64,000 bases of DNA, taken from positions 8,793,001 through 8,857,000 of the forward strand of contig JAKCOZ010000020.1 of the NCBI GenBank assembly GCA_022605955.1, read 5' to 3'. Below the pieces are notes generated by a model that was not told the DNA's origin, ran no database searches, and saw only the letters and a list, made by a program, of their open reading frames with translations. The translations under genes were made by a program, and so were the position numbers. Below, one piece after another: positions 42,301-48,880 of this stretch. This stretch comes from Rallus limicola. Taxonomy: Eukaryota; Chordata; Aves; Gruiformes; Rallidae. Every line of letters begins with the position of its first letter. The first letter of the stretch is position 1.

Positions 42301-44055
42301 TAATCTCACACTTAGCTGTTACAGCATTTGTTTACAGTGTTTGTGTCAATGATTCATACTCACACAATAAAATATTAAGAGCAACAAATTATAAACCTGG
42401 TAGCACAAGAAGTCTAACAGGTTTTCCTCACAGAGTATCAATTCTGACACTAAGATCTACCAAAAGCACTGCAGAAATAACGTGCTGCATTACATAAAAT
42501 CGAATACAGAAGCTTAGTTTTATATAACTGTTGTATGCATGCAGATGGTCTTCAGGATAAGATATCTTCTCTAAACTACTGTTTGTACAAAAAGTATAGC
42601 AAAAGGCAGGAATTTTTGCCATTTCTAGTGCAGTGTCCTAACTGAATATAATGGGAATCTCTCTCCAATTGTAACTCTTACCAGACCTTCTAATATTAAA
42701 CAACTGACAGGACTGAAATACACTGCAGAGATTTTGAATGAACAGATGAAAATCGAAGGAGAAAACTATTTTTCCTCCATTCTAGCTAAATAGTGGGTCA
42801 AATCTGTGGTTAAATTAATGGAAAATCAGTTATTTGTATGGGCAGCAACTATGGCATAAAAATCAGCAAAGTCAACTTTATTATAAAGACCACCAACGTC
42901 AAATAAGATACATTATAAGCATCTCTAAACAATACACATGGATAAAGTATGCAGCGAAACTATGCAGTCAAACTGTATTGTTCTTCTTAACCTTGCCCTC
43001 CTAATACATTCCTTCAGCCAAGCAATGGGAAGATAAACCCATTTGCCTAATGGGGCATATAATTTAAATATTTGAGACAAGCATTTACAGACATGTTACT
43101 TAAAATAAATTTTAACAGCCATCCATCCAAGTATCTTGCACGATGAATATTACAGCATAGTTCACAACTTATTTTTTTCTGTAGAAACTCCAAACTATCC
43201 ACCCCTTTCCAGTTACTTTAGTCACCATGTATAATATCCTGTATTACTTTACTGTGACAAATCTTCTTTTATCCCCAGCAGATTTAATACAAAGCTGCAG
43301 TTTTTCCCTTTTGCAGTGCTGTGCCACATTTCTAAAGCCACTAAAATTTCAGATTTTACTACTGCACCATGCAGTCCTGCACAATTTTGTAAACAAAATA
43401 TGTTTAAATTTATGGAAGCTTAAAGGGCTAATGTACTTTAAAACATACTGCAGCATTTCATCCACTAGAAGATAAAATCAGCCAATGTCAATATTCTGTC
43501 ATTTAGAATAATGATTTTTTTACCATTAAGCATTTCCATCAGTACAAAATAACTGGGTTTTTCCCCCACAAACTTGTATCCAGTGTTTAAGATACTGTAA
43601 GTATAAAAACAGGTCTTCACTTCATGTAAAAAGATCTGCTTAGGGCTGTGGGTTTTTTAACATGCTAAGAATCACATTTTGCATTATGACCTACCTAAGG
43701 CACAACATACACTGTAAAAAGCAAAGTACATGTTACAAGAATTCCCCCTACACACACACACACACACACAAGTGCCTACATTAAAAAAAAGAGAAAGGGA
43801 GACTGTCTTTACAATTTGCAATGTTAGAAGTGAACATTTTAAAGAGTTGATCAAGTTTTGCAAACATTAGATTATAATAACACACAGCAATATTTCAGAG
43901 AAAATGAAAAGAAAAAAAACCCCTAAGTTTGGCTTATAAGTCTGTGAAGAATTTAACGTTTTTGAAGAAATAGGTTAGTTTTGTTTGCTCTTTTCTATAA
44001 AGACACTCATTTTCTATGCATGCCACAAATAACCTGAGCAATGACTTCCCTCCAT
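325..44055 (-). CDS. Large unrecognised multi-exon gene, predicted alpha-helical repeat protein (partial, 3' end outside window)
   Basis: About 38 candidate coding exons on the minus strand run from near 44.0 kb to 0.3 kb; each is listed separately (A to JJ). Seen in sequence: open frames flanked by AG acceptors and GT donors, with intron phases that agree over long runs of neighbouring exons. The joined protein exceeds 800 residues and is rich in Leu, Ile and Val in short amphipathic stretches, as in ARM/HEAT solenoids; this fold is an inference. No catalytic motif and no convincing signal peptide are visible. I do not recognise the family. Large helical proteins with many short exons (FANCA, FANCD2, FANCI, MEI1) are reasonable comparisons, but nothing specific ties it to any of them. 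Phase breaks at L/M, R/S, EE/FF and FF/GG show that some exons are missed. The gene is head-to-head with TANGO2. Existence is well supported; exact exon ends are not. Confidence 0.72.
632..651 (-). CDS. Exon II of minus-strand gene (20 nt, tentative)
   Basis: Acceptor TAGTATAG, donor ACA|GTAATA. Reads FSGEVT, phase 1 to 0, exactly bridging HH and JJ. Confidence 0.4.
2828..2898 (-). CDS. Exon HH of minus-strand gene
   Basis: 71 nt, acceptor TTTGCGCAG behind a long G/T-rich tract, donor GG|GTAAAT. The phase 2 frame reads GIFVLGMNGEHTARDGELIL and ends in phase 1. Confidence 0.68.
2905..2987. repeat. C/A-rich (G/T-rich on minus) low-complexity tract
   Basis: Runs of CAAAC, CCACC and AAACCCACC units with almost no G or T. 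On the minus strand it directly precedes the acceptor of exon HH. Confidence 0.85.
3534..3576 (-). CDS. Exon GG of minus-strand gene
   Basis: Strong donor AAG|GTAAAT. Two acceptors (GTGGCAG at 3,577 or GTTCAG at 3,562) keep the same phase, 1 to 2. The longer form reads DLCSERWLNCVVL. Joins HH in frame. Confidence 0.55.
5961..6493 (+). mobile_element. Solo LTR of an avian ERVL-type endogenous retrovirus
   Basis: Starts TGTCCTGGC and ends AACCATGACA, the TG...CA limits of the abundant bird ERVL LTR family. Flanks CTCCC and CCCCC fit a 5-bp target duplication with one change. The order of blocks matches the family (GATAACACACTGATG, then GCCAAAGGGATATTCC, then CTTTATCTCAACCCA). No internal retroviral sequence lies on either side, so it is a solo LTR left by recombination. 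It is antisense to the minus-strand gene, in an intron. Confidence 0.88.
6331..6372 (+). repeat. 22-bp tandem duplication inside the LTR
   Basis: TTTATTATCCTATTAA occurs twice, 22 bp apart, in the R/polyadenylation part of the solo LTR. Confidence 0.85.
10279..10414 (-). CDS. Exon FF of minus-strand gene (3' limit uncertain)
   Basis: Acceptor AATCTGTTCAG, only phase 2 open, about 45 codons including LLSLLEGLVEPDDSLNCHLI, strongly helical. Several GT sites (10,284, 10,278, 10,270) could be the donor; the first two give phase 0. Confidence 0.72.
11261..11338 (-). CDS. Exon EE of minus-strand gene
   Basis: 78 nt, superb acceptor (TTCTCCCATCTCCAG) and donor CAG|GTAGTA. Only phase 1 entry is open: YISEQNYTITKVPCVAVEIC plus further codons. 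Ends in phase 1, which does not match FF. Confidence 0.75.
11598..11638 (-). CDS. Exon DD of minus-strand gene
   Basis: 41 nt, acceptor CTCTTTTGGAG, donor TCG|GTGACT. Phase 2 to 1, reading YQFQHAALFTILL. Joins CC and EE in frame. Confidence 0.62.
12671..12695 (-). CDS. Exon CC of minus-strand gene (25 nt)
   Basis: Acceptor ATGACCTGTAG behind a CT-rich tract and strong donor CTG|GTGAGC. Phase 1 to 2, reading LRILLRC. Confidence 0.6.
13214..13234 (-). CDS. Exon BB of minus-strand gene (21 nt, tentative)
   Basis: Acceptor AGACTACAG, weak donor CGT|GTAACC, reading ALGCSP between split codons, phase 1 to 1. The length is a multiple of three, so the join from AA to CC stays in frame with or without it. 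Confidence 0.35.
14164..14222 (-). CDS. Exon AA of minus-strand gene
   Basis: 59 nt, acceptor GCATTCATCAG, donor TGG|GTATGA. The only open phase (2 to 1) reads SIEDLTGLWGKMKCPLKHL, in frame with Z. Confidence 0.75.
16101..16171 (-). CDS. Exon Z of minus-strand gene
   Basis: 71 nt, acceptor CCACAATTAG, donor CTT|GTGAGA. Of three frames only phase 0 is free of stops: RRGTTVSSGAFAVLCWELST and three more codons. Phase 2 out fits exon AA. Confidence 0.75.
16619..16663 (-). CDS. Exon Y of minus-strand gene
   Basis: 45 nt, acceptor TGATGTTCAG and donor GAA|GTATGT, only phase 0 open, reading MKASCRREFGSVFFE. It lies antisense to a 157-codon + strand open frame that I reject. Confidence 0.7.
17188..17243 (-). 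CDS. Exon X of minus-strand gene
   Basis: 56 nt, excellent acceptor (CAACTTTCTTCAG), donor GTT|GTAGGT. Phase 1 in and 0 out reads LSMSWGKQTHCLLYVEEV and joins Y. Confidence 0.68.
18092..18162 (-). CDS. Possible exon between V and X
   Basis: Acceptor TTTCTGCCAG (or the next AG three bases on) opens WKYIYNSSIDLFQSLAGS in the phase left by V. A GTCACT donor would give the phase needed by X but is not a consensus site. A stop follows soon after. Confidence 0.35.
18581..18723 (-). CDS. Exon V of minus-strand gene
   Basis: 143 nt, acceptor TATTTACAG and strong donor TG|GTGAGT. Phase 0 frame of 47 codons including VLFALAVVLWEGPLPAVVLT. Taken alone it resembles a signal peptide after a Met, but its phase and the exons on both sides make it an internal hydrophobic helix pair. 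Confidence 0.75.
19286..19315 (-). CDS. Exon U of minus-strand gene (30 nt)
   Basis: Acceptor AAAATTTTCAG and donor TTG|GTAGCT. All three frames are open because it is so short; phase 0 (RSWRKFGSSL) joins W to V. Confidence 0.5.
19532..19556 (-). CDS. Exon W of minus-strand gene (25 nt)
   Basis: Donor TCA|GTGAGC is excellent, acceptor AGCTGTAG fair. Reads ESELIVTS from phase 2 (exon T) to phase 0 (exon U). Confidence 0.5.
19923..20015 (-). mobile_element. CR1 LINE 3' tail
   Basis: Contains the CR1 3' end in antisense orientation: ATCATAGAATCAT, GGTTGGAAGGGACC and AAGGTCATCTAATCCAACCC. Truncated, with blurred homology after about 20,015. Lies in an intron in the same direction as the minus-strand gene. 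Confidence 0.85.
21627..21689 (-). CDS. Exon T of minus-strand gene
   Basis: 63 nt with a superb pyrimidine-rich acceptor (CCCTGTTCGTGCAG) and donor CAG|GTAGGG. The only open frame reads CLCTDRRWVVLLQIILYGLS, phase 2 to 2. Confidence 0.78.
22438..22496 (-). CDS. Exon S2 of minus-strand gene
   Basis: 59 nt reading QAYYKINSWACLVPCHMQE, donor GT|GTGAGA. Phase 0 in and phase 2 out exactly bridge S and T. The acceptor GTCTGTAG is preceded by a run of A instead of pyrimidines, which lowers confidence. Confidence 0.5.
23284..23338 (-). CDS. Exon S of minus-strand gene
   Basis: 55 nt, acceptor TGTATGCAG and excellent donor AGG|GTGAGT. Only phase 2 entry is open, reading SRSRQTECLLMRREESCR, phase 0 out. 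A basic, less hydrophobic segment. Confidence 0.65.
24768..24867 (-). CDS. Exon R of minus-strand gene (3' limit uncertain)
   Basis: Phase 0 frame starting ELQRLMKVWTWDSSAVLATV stays open for about 33 codons in a locally GC-richer patch. The acceptor follows a run of T but sits at the third of three close AGs. No consensus GT donor ends it; the 24,768 limit uses a weak GTCAAA site, which does not fit the phase of exon S. Confidence 0.55.
25455..26382 (-). mobile_element. CR1 LINE copy, interrupted and internally deleted (outer element)
   Basis: 3' tail at 25,455-25,492, continuing at about 25,831 (TTCCAATCCCCCTGCCATGG) to about 26,382, all antisense. The body includes GGAGAGGTGCTCCAGCCTT and the GGCTGCAAGGCCGCAT region. 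A stretch of the usual consensus is missing between about 25,890 and 25,905. A younger CR1 sits in the gap. Confidence 0.85.
25492..25829 (-). mobile_element. CR1 LINE copy inserted into an older CR1
   Basis: Begins CACAGAATCTTAGGGGTTGG in antisense and carries GGGTCTTGAATATTTCCAGA and CCCCTTGTCCTGTCTCC. It is of a different CR1 subfamily from the flanking copy, 5' truncated near 25,825. The outer CR1 resumes directly after it. Confidence 0.8.
27681..27700 (-). CDS. Exon Q of minus-strand gene (20 nt)
   Basis: Acceptor CTTGTTTAG and donor TTT|GTAAGT, both excellent, separated from P by a 62-nt intron. Phase 1 to 0, reading SRVPRF. The very short intron is notable. Confidence 0.55.
27763..27807 (-). 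CDS. Exon P of minus-strand gene
   Basis: 45 nt, acceptor TTCTTCAG and donor CAT|GTAAGT, both excellent. Two frames are open; phase 1 (MLLKIEQRFSNTNT) joins O and Q, and the other frame would meet a stop in Q. Confidence 0.7.
27808..31743 (-). other. Intron between exons O and P
   Basis: About 3.9 kb; O and P join in phase. It contains an old CR1 copy at about 29,870-30,075. Several short open stretches near 29.7 and 30.4 kb lacked agreement of phase and splice sites. Confidence 0.5.
29868..30075 (-). mobile_element. Old, diverged CR1 LINE fragment
   Basis: Recognisable antisense blocks: TCACAGAAAC, GATGATCACCTAGTACAATT, and ATTGTGAAAATCTCCAAG followed by CACAGCCTCTCTGGACAAG. Many substitutions, so old. 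Confidence 0.7.
31744..31908 (-). CDS. Exon O of minus-strand gene
   Basis: 165 nt, 54 full codons, including IKQHLRLSQLTLNRAKLYLR. The acceptor CTTAAG at 31,909 gives the phase 1 entry required by exon N. Stronger CAG sites inside would enter in other phases. Donor GGG|GTATAC, phase 1 out, fits exon P. Confidence 0.72.
32059..32111 (+). mobile_element. CR1 LINE 3' tail, sense on + strand
   Basis: GGGGTTGGACTCGATCTC followed by GAAGTCCCTTCCAAGCCC and ATTCTGTG is the CR1 3' end in sense, opposite to the other copies here. Strongly 5' truncated. Confidence 0.82.
32265..32366 (-). CDS. Exon N of minus-strand gene
   Basis: 102 nt, donor CAG|GTAGTT, including VPPCSLCFAVLYKPNSYSAH. Two acceptors (at 32,367 and 32,349) differ by 18 nt and keep the same phase, so the exon may vary by six residues. 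Ends in phase 1, in agreement with exon O. Confidence 0.68.
33235..33266 (-). CDS. Exon M of minus-strand gene (32 nt)
   Basis: Acceptor TTGTTTCAG and donor AAA|GTAAGG. Only the phase 2 entry is open and reads RETLKLLDLE, ending in phase 1, which fits exon N. Confidence 0.62.
33878..33920 (-). CDS. Exon L of minus-strand gene
   Basis: 43 nt, excellent acceptor (CCCTCTCTGTAG) and donor ACT|GTGAGT, reading RVVMLVTLILANGT in the phase that follows exon K. Ends in phase 0, which does not match exon M, so a small exon between them is probably missed. Confidence 0.72.
34735..34906 (-). CDS. Exon K of minus-strand gene (longest exon)
   Basis: 172 nt with 56 full codons in one open frame, including FLELLDLLLTSSKGLMRFAA and then a Trp/Pro/Phe-rich loop. 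The acceptor is ACTGAG. The donor lies in a tandem GTAAGTAAGT; the second GT gives phase 2 and joins exon L, the first would shift the frame. A solenoid-type helical pair is likely. Confidence 0.82.
34907..38371 (-). other. Intron between exons J and K
   Basis: About 3.5 kb. J and K join in phase directly. Short donor-like and acceptor-like pairs near 37.37 and 36.1 kb were examined and not accepted. No repeat family recognised. Confidence 0.5.
38372..38420 (-). CDS. Exon J of minus-strand gene
   Basis: 49 nt, donor AAA|GTAAGA, reading CMETTFLNEPRMSGAE, phase 0 to 1. The acceptor GGCTAG lies downstream of a CT-rich tract; a nearer CTCTCTCAG acceptor would bring in stops in all frames, so it is not used. 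Confidence 0.55.
38495..38520 (-). CDS. Exon I of minus-strand gene (26 nt)
   Basis: Excellent donor TCT|GTGAGT; acceptor GAGACAG chosen for phase 1 entry from exon H. Reads RLWRLIWS and ends in phase 0. An alternative upstream acceptor gives a phase 0 entry and would break the join to H. Confidence 0.55.
39505..39529 (-). CDS. Exon H of minus-strand gene (25 nt)
   Basis: Acceptor with a long pyrimidine tract ending GCGTCAG and donor AAG|GTAGGC, reading NLKIWEYK, phase 0 to 1. Only this phase is open, and it matches exon G. Confidence 0.68.
39604..39631 (-). CDS. Exon G of minus-strand gene (28 nt)
   Basis: Acceptor TTACAG, excellent donor GAA|GTGAGT, reading FNITSEREE. Phase 2 to 0 agrees with exons F and H. 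Confidence 0.65.
39827..39935 (-). CDS. Exon F of minus-strand gene
   Basis: 109 nt, donor AAG|GTATCT, with 35 full codons including IEIFCYLSSIISVLLQCLHD. Phase 1 to phase 2. This is one of the clearest exons: long, strongly helical, in phase on both sides. Confidence 0.78.
40097..40154 (-). CDS. Exon E of minus-strand gene
   Basis: 58 nt behind an excellent acceptor (CTATCTCTACAG), reading IVKAFLDSLGSLFHEVHDC, phase 0 to phase 1. The donor TA|GTATCA is moderate. The split Ser codon joins exon F in frame. Confidence 0.7.
41825..41864 (-). CDS. Exon D of minus-strand gene
   Basis: 40 nt with a strong donor CAG|GTAGGA, reading KNKEILKYSLKFQ after a split Leu codon. An in-frame stop lies just upstream, so the acceptor must be the AAG at 41,865, whose pyrimidine tract is poor. 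The phase fits exon C (2) and exon E (0). Confidence 0.5.
42001..42060 (-). CDS. Exon C of minus-strand gene
   Basis: 60 nt, acceptor TTATTCAG, donor CT|GTTAAG, phase 2 to phase 2, reading LHTTLFGLHMSHWKSALRF. The first part lies in a 21-bp imperfect tandem duplication that also carries the acceptor. Two frames are open; the one given joins exon B. Confidence 0.6.
42032..42073. repeat. 21-bp imperfect tandem duplication over exon C acceptor
   Basis: Two copies of a TATGAAG(C/T)C(C/T)GAATAAGG unit, 18 of 21 bases identical. The unit is seven codons long and the distal copy carries the AG used as the acceptor of exon C. Confidence 0.85.
42432..42512 (-). CDS. Exon B of minus-strand gene
   Basis: 81 nt encoding FCIRFYVMQHVISAVLLVDL and seven further codons, donor CT|GTGAGG. 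The acceptor used here (AAG at 42,513) was chosen because it restores the phase from exon A. A better-looking CAG lies inside the exon but would put the join out of frame. Confidence 0.65.
43253..43376 (-). CDS. Exon A of minus-strand gene
   Basis: 124 nt, acceptor TGCAG and donor CA|GTAAAG. Only one frame is open; it includes LHGAVVKSEILVALEMWH and stays open through the donor. It starts in phase 1 and ends in phase 2. The helical, Leu-rich composition resembles an ARM/HEAT repeat. Met at codon 16 of the exon is a possible start. Confidence 0.7.
43750..43771. repeat. (CA)n microsatellite
   Basis: Eleven CA/AC units without interruption, in an intron near the 5' end of the minus-strand gene. 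Confidence 0.95.
44034..44055 (-). CDS. Candidate start exon of the minus-strand gene
   Basis: On the minus strand an ATG at 44,055 has a good Kozak context (G at -3, G at +4) and opens seven codons (MEGSHCS). It ends in phase 1 before CAG|GTTATT, which fits the phase of exon A. The donor is weak and the upstream acceptor tract is poor. Translation might instead start at the in-frame Met inside exon A, or in an exon I did not find. Confidence 0.25.
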
Positions 44056-44433
44056 GACAAGAGCTGCCCATCATATTGCAGGATTAATACAACATTGGTT
44101 TGTTTAGAGGTTGCTTGTGTGTATGGCTTGCGTATGTAATTTTAGCCGTTCGGATACATCAACTCCTCGTTGCGTATCTCACGGTAAACTGATGAACGCG
44201 GTTAAACCTTAAACAGCAATCTTTGGCAAACAAAGAAAGCTAGTCTGCAATCGTGATGCAAAATCATCCCAAACGTACTACACCCTGCAAGAATCTCTCA
44301 CAGAAAATCGCCCAGCAACCTCATTCATTCCCCCAACCCAAAGATCTGCTCACCATCTCCTCCGTCTTCTCTTATTTCTCTGTCCTCAGCTTGTTTTCCT
44401 TGCTTCTGCTGGCTTCAAGGAGGCGAGCGTACC

Positions 44434-44485
44434 AAGGGGGGGGGAGCGAAAGAAAAAAAAGAGGGGGGAAAAAAAGAGAAAAAAA
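44434..44485. repeat. Polypurine tract
   Basis: Nearly all G and A on the + strand, with runs of eight or nine G and of eight A, at the left edge of the CpG island. Confidence 0.85.
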
Positions 44486-45760
44486 CCCAACTCCTCAGTA
44501 AAACACTCAGCAACCGCTGGGCAGCTTATCAACGAAAGCGCCGTGTCTTTCTCTCTCGCTTCCCGTTCCCCGGGAGCCGGAGCCCCCTCCGCGGAGCTCC
44601 ACGCCCGCTCACGCCCTCACCACCCCGGCGCAGCCCCGCGGGTGCCCGGCTCCCGCGGAAGGCGCGCCCGTCCCCCCGCGCATTCTCCCGGGAGAGGAGC
44701 CGGGCTGCATCAGCCTCTGCCGCCTTCTTACCCACCAAGACAACATAGTAGACCGAGTCGGGCTGACTTCCCCCTCCCACCTCCACATTCCTATTTACAA
44801 AGGGTATCCAAGACCATCTTTATCCAACCGGGGGAGAGGAGGGGGAGGTGGAAGCAATCGTTAACCCTTCTCTCGCATTTACCTTTCCTACTATAATTTC
44901 TGGCTGCGTTTTTAAAGCACCCAGGGGATCTCTCCTCTCCTCAGAGCACACAGACTCGCTGCCGTCAGGCCTGAGTCCCCCGCTCCCGCACCCCAGCTTG
45001 GCGGCTCGCCACCTCTGGAGGATCACAGCTCTCCCGAAGGCCGCTCCAAAGAAAGGTCCAAGGGCAACGCTGAAAAAACGCGTGCCTTTCCCCGGCTACG
45101 TGTCAGAAAATAACCGCCCGCAAAGCCGCCCCGGTCGAGCGTCCCTCAGGAGAGGCCCCCCCCACCCCCGGGAGAGGGGCGCGAATGCACTGCCCAGTCA
45201 GCCCATGCTGGCACCCGCTGACTCTTTTTCTTTTAAGCAGGGCGTTATCGTTCCTCCACGTTCACACCTGGGGGGATAAGTACTAGAGGAAGGGAAGAGG
45301 CACCCTCGGCCGCCACAGCGCCCGGCGGCCTGGGGACGGCTGCGAAGCCGCAACCCACTACCAGCAGCGGTCCCGCTGCCAGCCCCGGCCTGGCACTGCC
45401 TAAAACCGGCTCGCTATACCCGCGCCGCGAATTTTCCTATTGGCTAGTTCTACCGCGATCGCGCCCAGCAACCAAAATCTCATTGGTGTATTTTCGCCTC
45501 CCTCCGCTCACTGGCTGAACGCCTCGCGCGGCATTGGCCGGCGGGACTGTCCGTTCCGATAGGGCGGCCCAGCCCCTCGGTGGGCCCGCGGAGCGGCGGT
45601 GCGCGGCCCGGGGCGAGAGCAGGAGCCGGGGCTGCAGGAGCGGCGCTAGGCGCACGGCAGTGCCCCCCGCCGCCAACGGAAGCCGTGCACCGGCTGTGTG
45701 CTTTCGGCAGATCAGAAGGGACCGTTATGTCGCCTCCCTGGATGGGTACGCGTAAACGCA
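44434..45760 (-). promoter_or_regulatory. CpG island and promoter of the minus-strand gene
   Basis: GC- and CpG-dense block in an AT-rich neighbourhood. Three ATTGG motifs (inverted CCAAT, NF-Y type) at 45,439, 45,482 and 45,533, 43 and 51 bp apart, point to minus-strand transcription starting near 45.35-45.42 kb. Two plausible first-exon donors lie downstream on the minus strand: GGAAAG|GTAAAT at 44,882 and GGTGG|GTAAGA at 44,730. No TATA box. The start site is an inference. Confidence 0.65.
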
Positions 45761-45796
45761 GTCACCGGCCTGCAGCACCGAGCCCACGGACTTAGG

Positions 45797-46183
45797 ATCA
45801 CAGAATCGTCCGAGTTGGAAGAGACCCTGTTAGACCACAGACTAGCCCTGCCTGGTCTGCCTCTCGATCATGTGCTTAAGGACTTCATCCACACGCCTTT
45901 TAAATCCCTCCAGGGTGGGGACTCCACCACCTCCTTGGACAGCCCGTTCTGATACCTGACAACCCTTTCAGTACAGAAATTCTTCCTAATATCCAACCTA
46001 AATCTCACCCTGGTGCAATTTCAAGCCATCCTCTCTCATCTGATCACTGTCACTGGAGAAGAGACCAACCTCAACATCTCCGCAACCTCCTTGCAGGTAG
46101 CTGCAGAGAGCAATAAGGCCTCCCCTCAGCCTTTTTTTCTCAAGACAGGACTCATGCTCAAGACCCTTCAGGTCTGTTTTGGG
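45797..46183 (-). mobile_element. CR1 LINE fragment between the two promoters
   Basis: Antisense CR1: ATCACAGAATCGTC, GTTGGAAGAGACC, GGGTGGGGACTCCACCACC and ATTCTTCCTAATATCCAACC, then GACCCTTCAGGTCTGTTTTG. It abuts the left CpG island. Confidence 0.85.
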
Positions 46184-46189
46184 ACAGCT

Positions 46190-48880
46190 GAACGGTGCTT
46201 TTCACAGCTGTAGATGGGAGATCCTGGGCCCAACTACTGTCTGAAATGCATGCTGGAAGAGGGGCTGGTCAGGTGCCATGCAGCCAGGTAATGCTGGCAC
46301 ATGACCCCTACGGATCTGCTGGGCTTGCCCTTCACACAATGGCAATTCATGCAATTTCCAGTGGTCTGTGCGCTGTGATCGAGTGACCTGTCCACTTCAA
46401 ATAGTCTGAGCTTCCTATCCCCATCGTTGTTATGCTCCTTCTTTTGAATTATTTCTAGTGCTTTTCCCTAGCTGCAGATGCCACAAGTGCTGTGGTGGTG
46501 CAACTGTACTCTCACCAGTGCATAGACAAAAGGCAGGATCACTCCCCTGCCTCACCTATAGAGTCTGTATTTTATATATTAAAGGGTTACATTAGTCCAG
46601 TTTACCACAGTATTTCCCTGAGAGGTCATGTTGAAGCATTTATATATAGTAACAGCTGAATTCTTTGCTGGAGGACTTCTTGCCAAGCCAGCCCCCATCC
46701 TTGCATTCTTTATTTCCAGATGCATCTAATTGCTTTTTCTGACATTAAAAATGTGGTTTAGGTCACTGGGATAATTTAATTGGAGACATCAGGTAATTCT
46801 GTTGCTGATCTGTGATCAATTATTCACTCAACCTACTAAGGTACATATTTTACTAGTGAAGATCTTACATCGCCTAGGTAAGATAGACTAGGATCTGAAC
46901 AAGAACTGATCTCTAGAAAACGCTCCCTGGGCCACTGATGTCTCTTTAGCAACTGCTTTTGAGAGCTCTCAGGGAAACGATACTGAAACCCTTTAAGGTG
47001 TGCTTTACACATTCCAAATAAGATGCATTCTGGAACTTAAAAGTTTAGAGTCAGGACTATTTCTCCCTTAGACTAACTTGTGAAAATTCTGCAAGTTTTT
47101 CACTAAGCTTCTGCGTGGTTTTTAGCTCTCTCTGTTAGAGGTTCTGCGCTGGTAGCCAGTACCTCTCTCTTTACTAAAGTGGCTACAGAATCACTGCCTG
47201 CTTGGGATCAGACTATTGGTGAGTTTTACAAAGAATGGGAGCTATAGACGGATCCCCTAGGACAGGGTCTAAAAGGGACAACAATAACTGAGCTGTTTGA
47301 GGCAGAACAAAAAGAAGACAAAGGAAGTAAAAGGAAGAGTCTGAATAGCCAACAAATCCAGTATTCACAAGTCCTTACAGCAAGCTGGTTTTGTGGGGCC
47401 TCCTAAAAAGCATTTTTAAATTAGTCTGAAGTTATTCTAACTTCCCATATATATATGAAAAATAGTGACAAAAGTTTTAAACTGGTAAAAATTAATGCCA
47501 TTAATTTTCAAGCCTATGTCCAGTTTTCTTTTTCCTACAGCCATGCAACTCCCACTGAAAGTACGCATACCTATCATCTGAAGATTTTTAGCAGGTATCA
47601 TGCACAGATGCTAAATAATCTTTGGTCACAGTGATGAGTCCATACTTTGAGAAACAGAGTGACAGCAAAGAACAGTATATTACATTTAACTTGTATGAAT
47701 TTTACCAAATATAACATAATGGAGATTAAGAGATACTTCTGATCATCTACTTATTCATCAGATAACTTTTAAATAACAGCTCTGTACCCAAAAACCTAAA
47801 TATATTTTAGCTATTTATGTATCAAGGTTGATACTTGTAGGTATAACTACAATCTAAAATAGTGTTTCAAAAGCAATAGTACAAATAGTGATAATATACT
47901 CACCTAGAAATTTTCATCAGTAGTTCTCAAAAGACCTTGCAAAGGTCAATGCTGTCATCCCATTGTTGATGATGGAGAAAGCAAGTATTGAGATGAACTT
48001 GCTTAATATTACATGACAGAGCAGTGGTAAAGCTAACAATTGACTTCAGGTTTTCTGCATCCAGGATGACAAGTTTTGCTTCTTAAGCCCATTCCACACT
48101 CATGTAGCTCTAGAAGGTCTTTACATCAGTGTTCTGTATCTTGTGTGTAGTGTGTGTATCAGTGTTAGATCCTAGAAGGACAGCCAAGTCATTTCTGGTC
48201 TTCCCTTAGAGGCTTCGGCATAAAATATTTTTACTTTGCAGGCTCCACTGAAACCCTCTATTGCCACCTGTGTAAAAAAGTAAATGATTATGTCTGAAAT
48301 CTTGTTTGATAAACCCAGGAGCTAGTTTAATATTTCAATCTGAAAGGAAAAAAAAGATTACATGGCTCCAATCCCAGCCTAAATTTGTGTATCTAAAAAA
48401 AAATTACTACATGTTTAATTATCAGTTCTGATCACGCCATGCTTAGTAACTGAAGGCAAATCTGGCTTTGTTCCCTGGGATTTCCTCAGTCCTCAGGAAA
48501 ACTGCCCAGCCCTGAATGCATACCCTTGCAAGCTCAGGGCCTGAGGACTTTGGAAGCAGGATCTCTCCTGAGGGTGGGCTCACTGACTGGCTCCTAGGAA
48601 ATGACCACCTAGAAATGGGTAAATAGCTACATCCAAGCACACTACATCTGTCAAGAACTGGCCCTGGGTGTATTACTCCATAGGTATGAGCCCTCTGACG
48701 CTCAGCTCAGGCCTTGAATGTTATTATTTCATATCCTGAGGCAAAATACACTGGGAACAGGCAAGAGGTGGTAGAGCCCATGTAGAATACCATGAGATGG
48801 CTTCTCCCATCCGCCCTGCCAAATGTGCACGGATACAGGGCTGTGTTAGAGGTAACATCCCTCTAGTACCCATTAGGGCC
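46190..48880. other. Intergenic gap between the two CpG islands
   Basis: No coding exon is supported and no repeat beyond the CR1 just to its left. Together with the CR1 it separates the two divergent promoters by about 3.6 kb. Confidence 0.6.

Noticed and set aside
44529..44786. Minus-strand open frame in the left CpG island
   Set aside because: Begins with GTG, with no ATG in frame, and a stop upstream. Kept only as a question about the start of the minus gene.
1..45000. ARVCF, the mammalian left neighbour of TANGO2
   Set aside because: Expected from mammalian gene order, but its conserved coiled-coil start exon and armadillo exons were not found, and the exons present do not resemble it.
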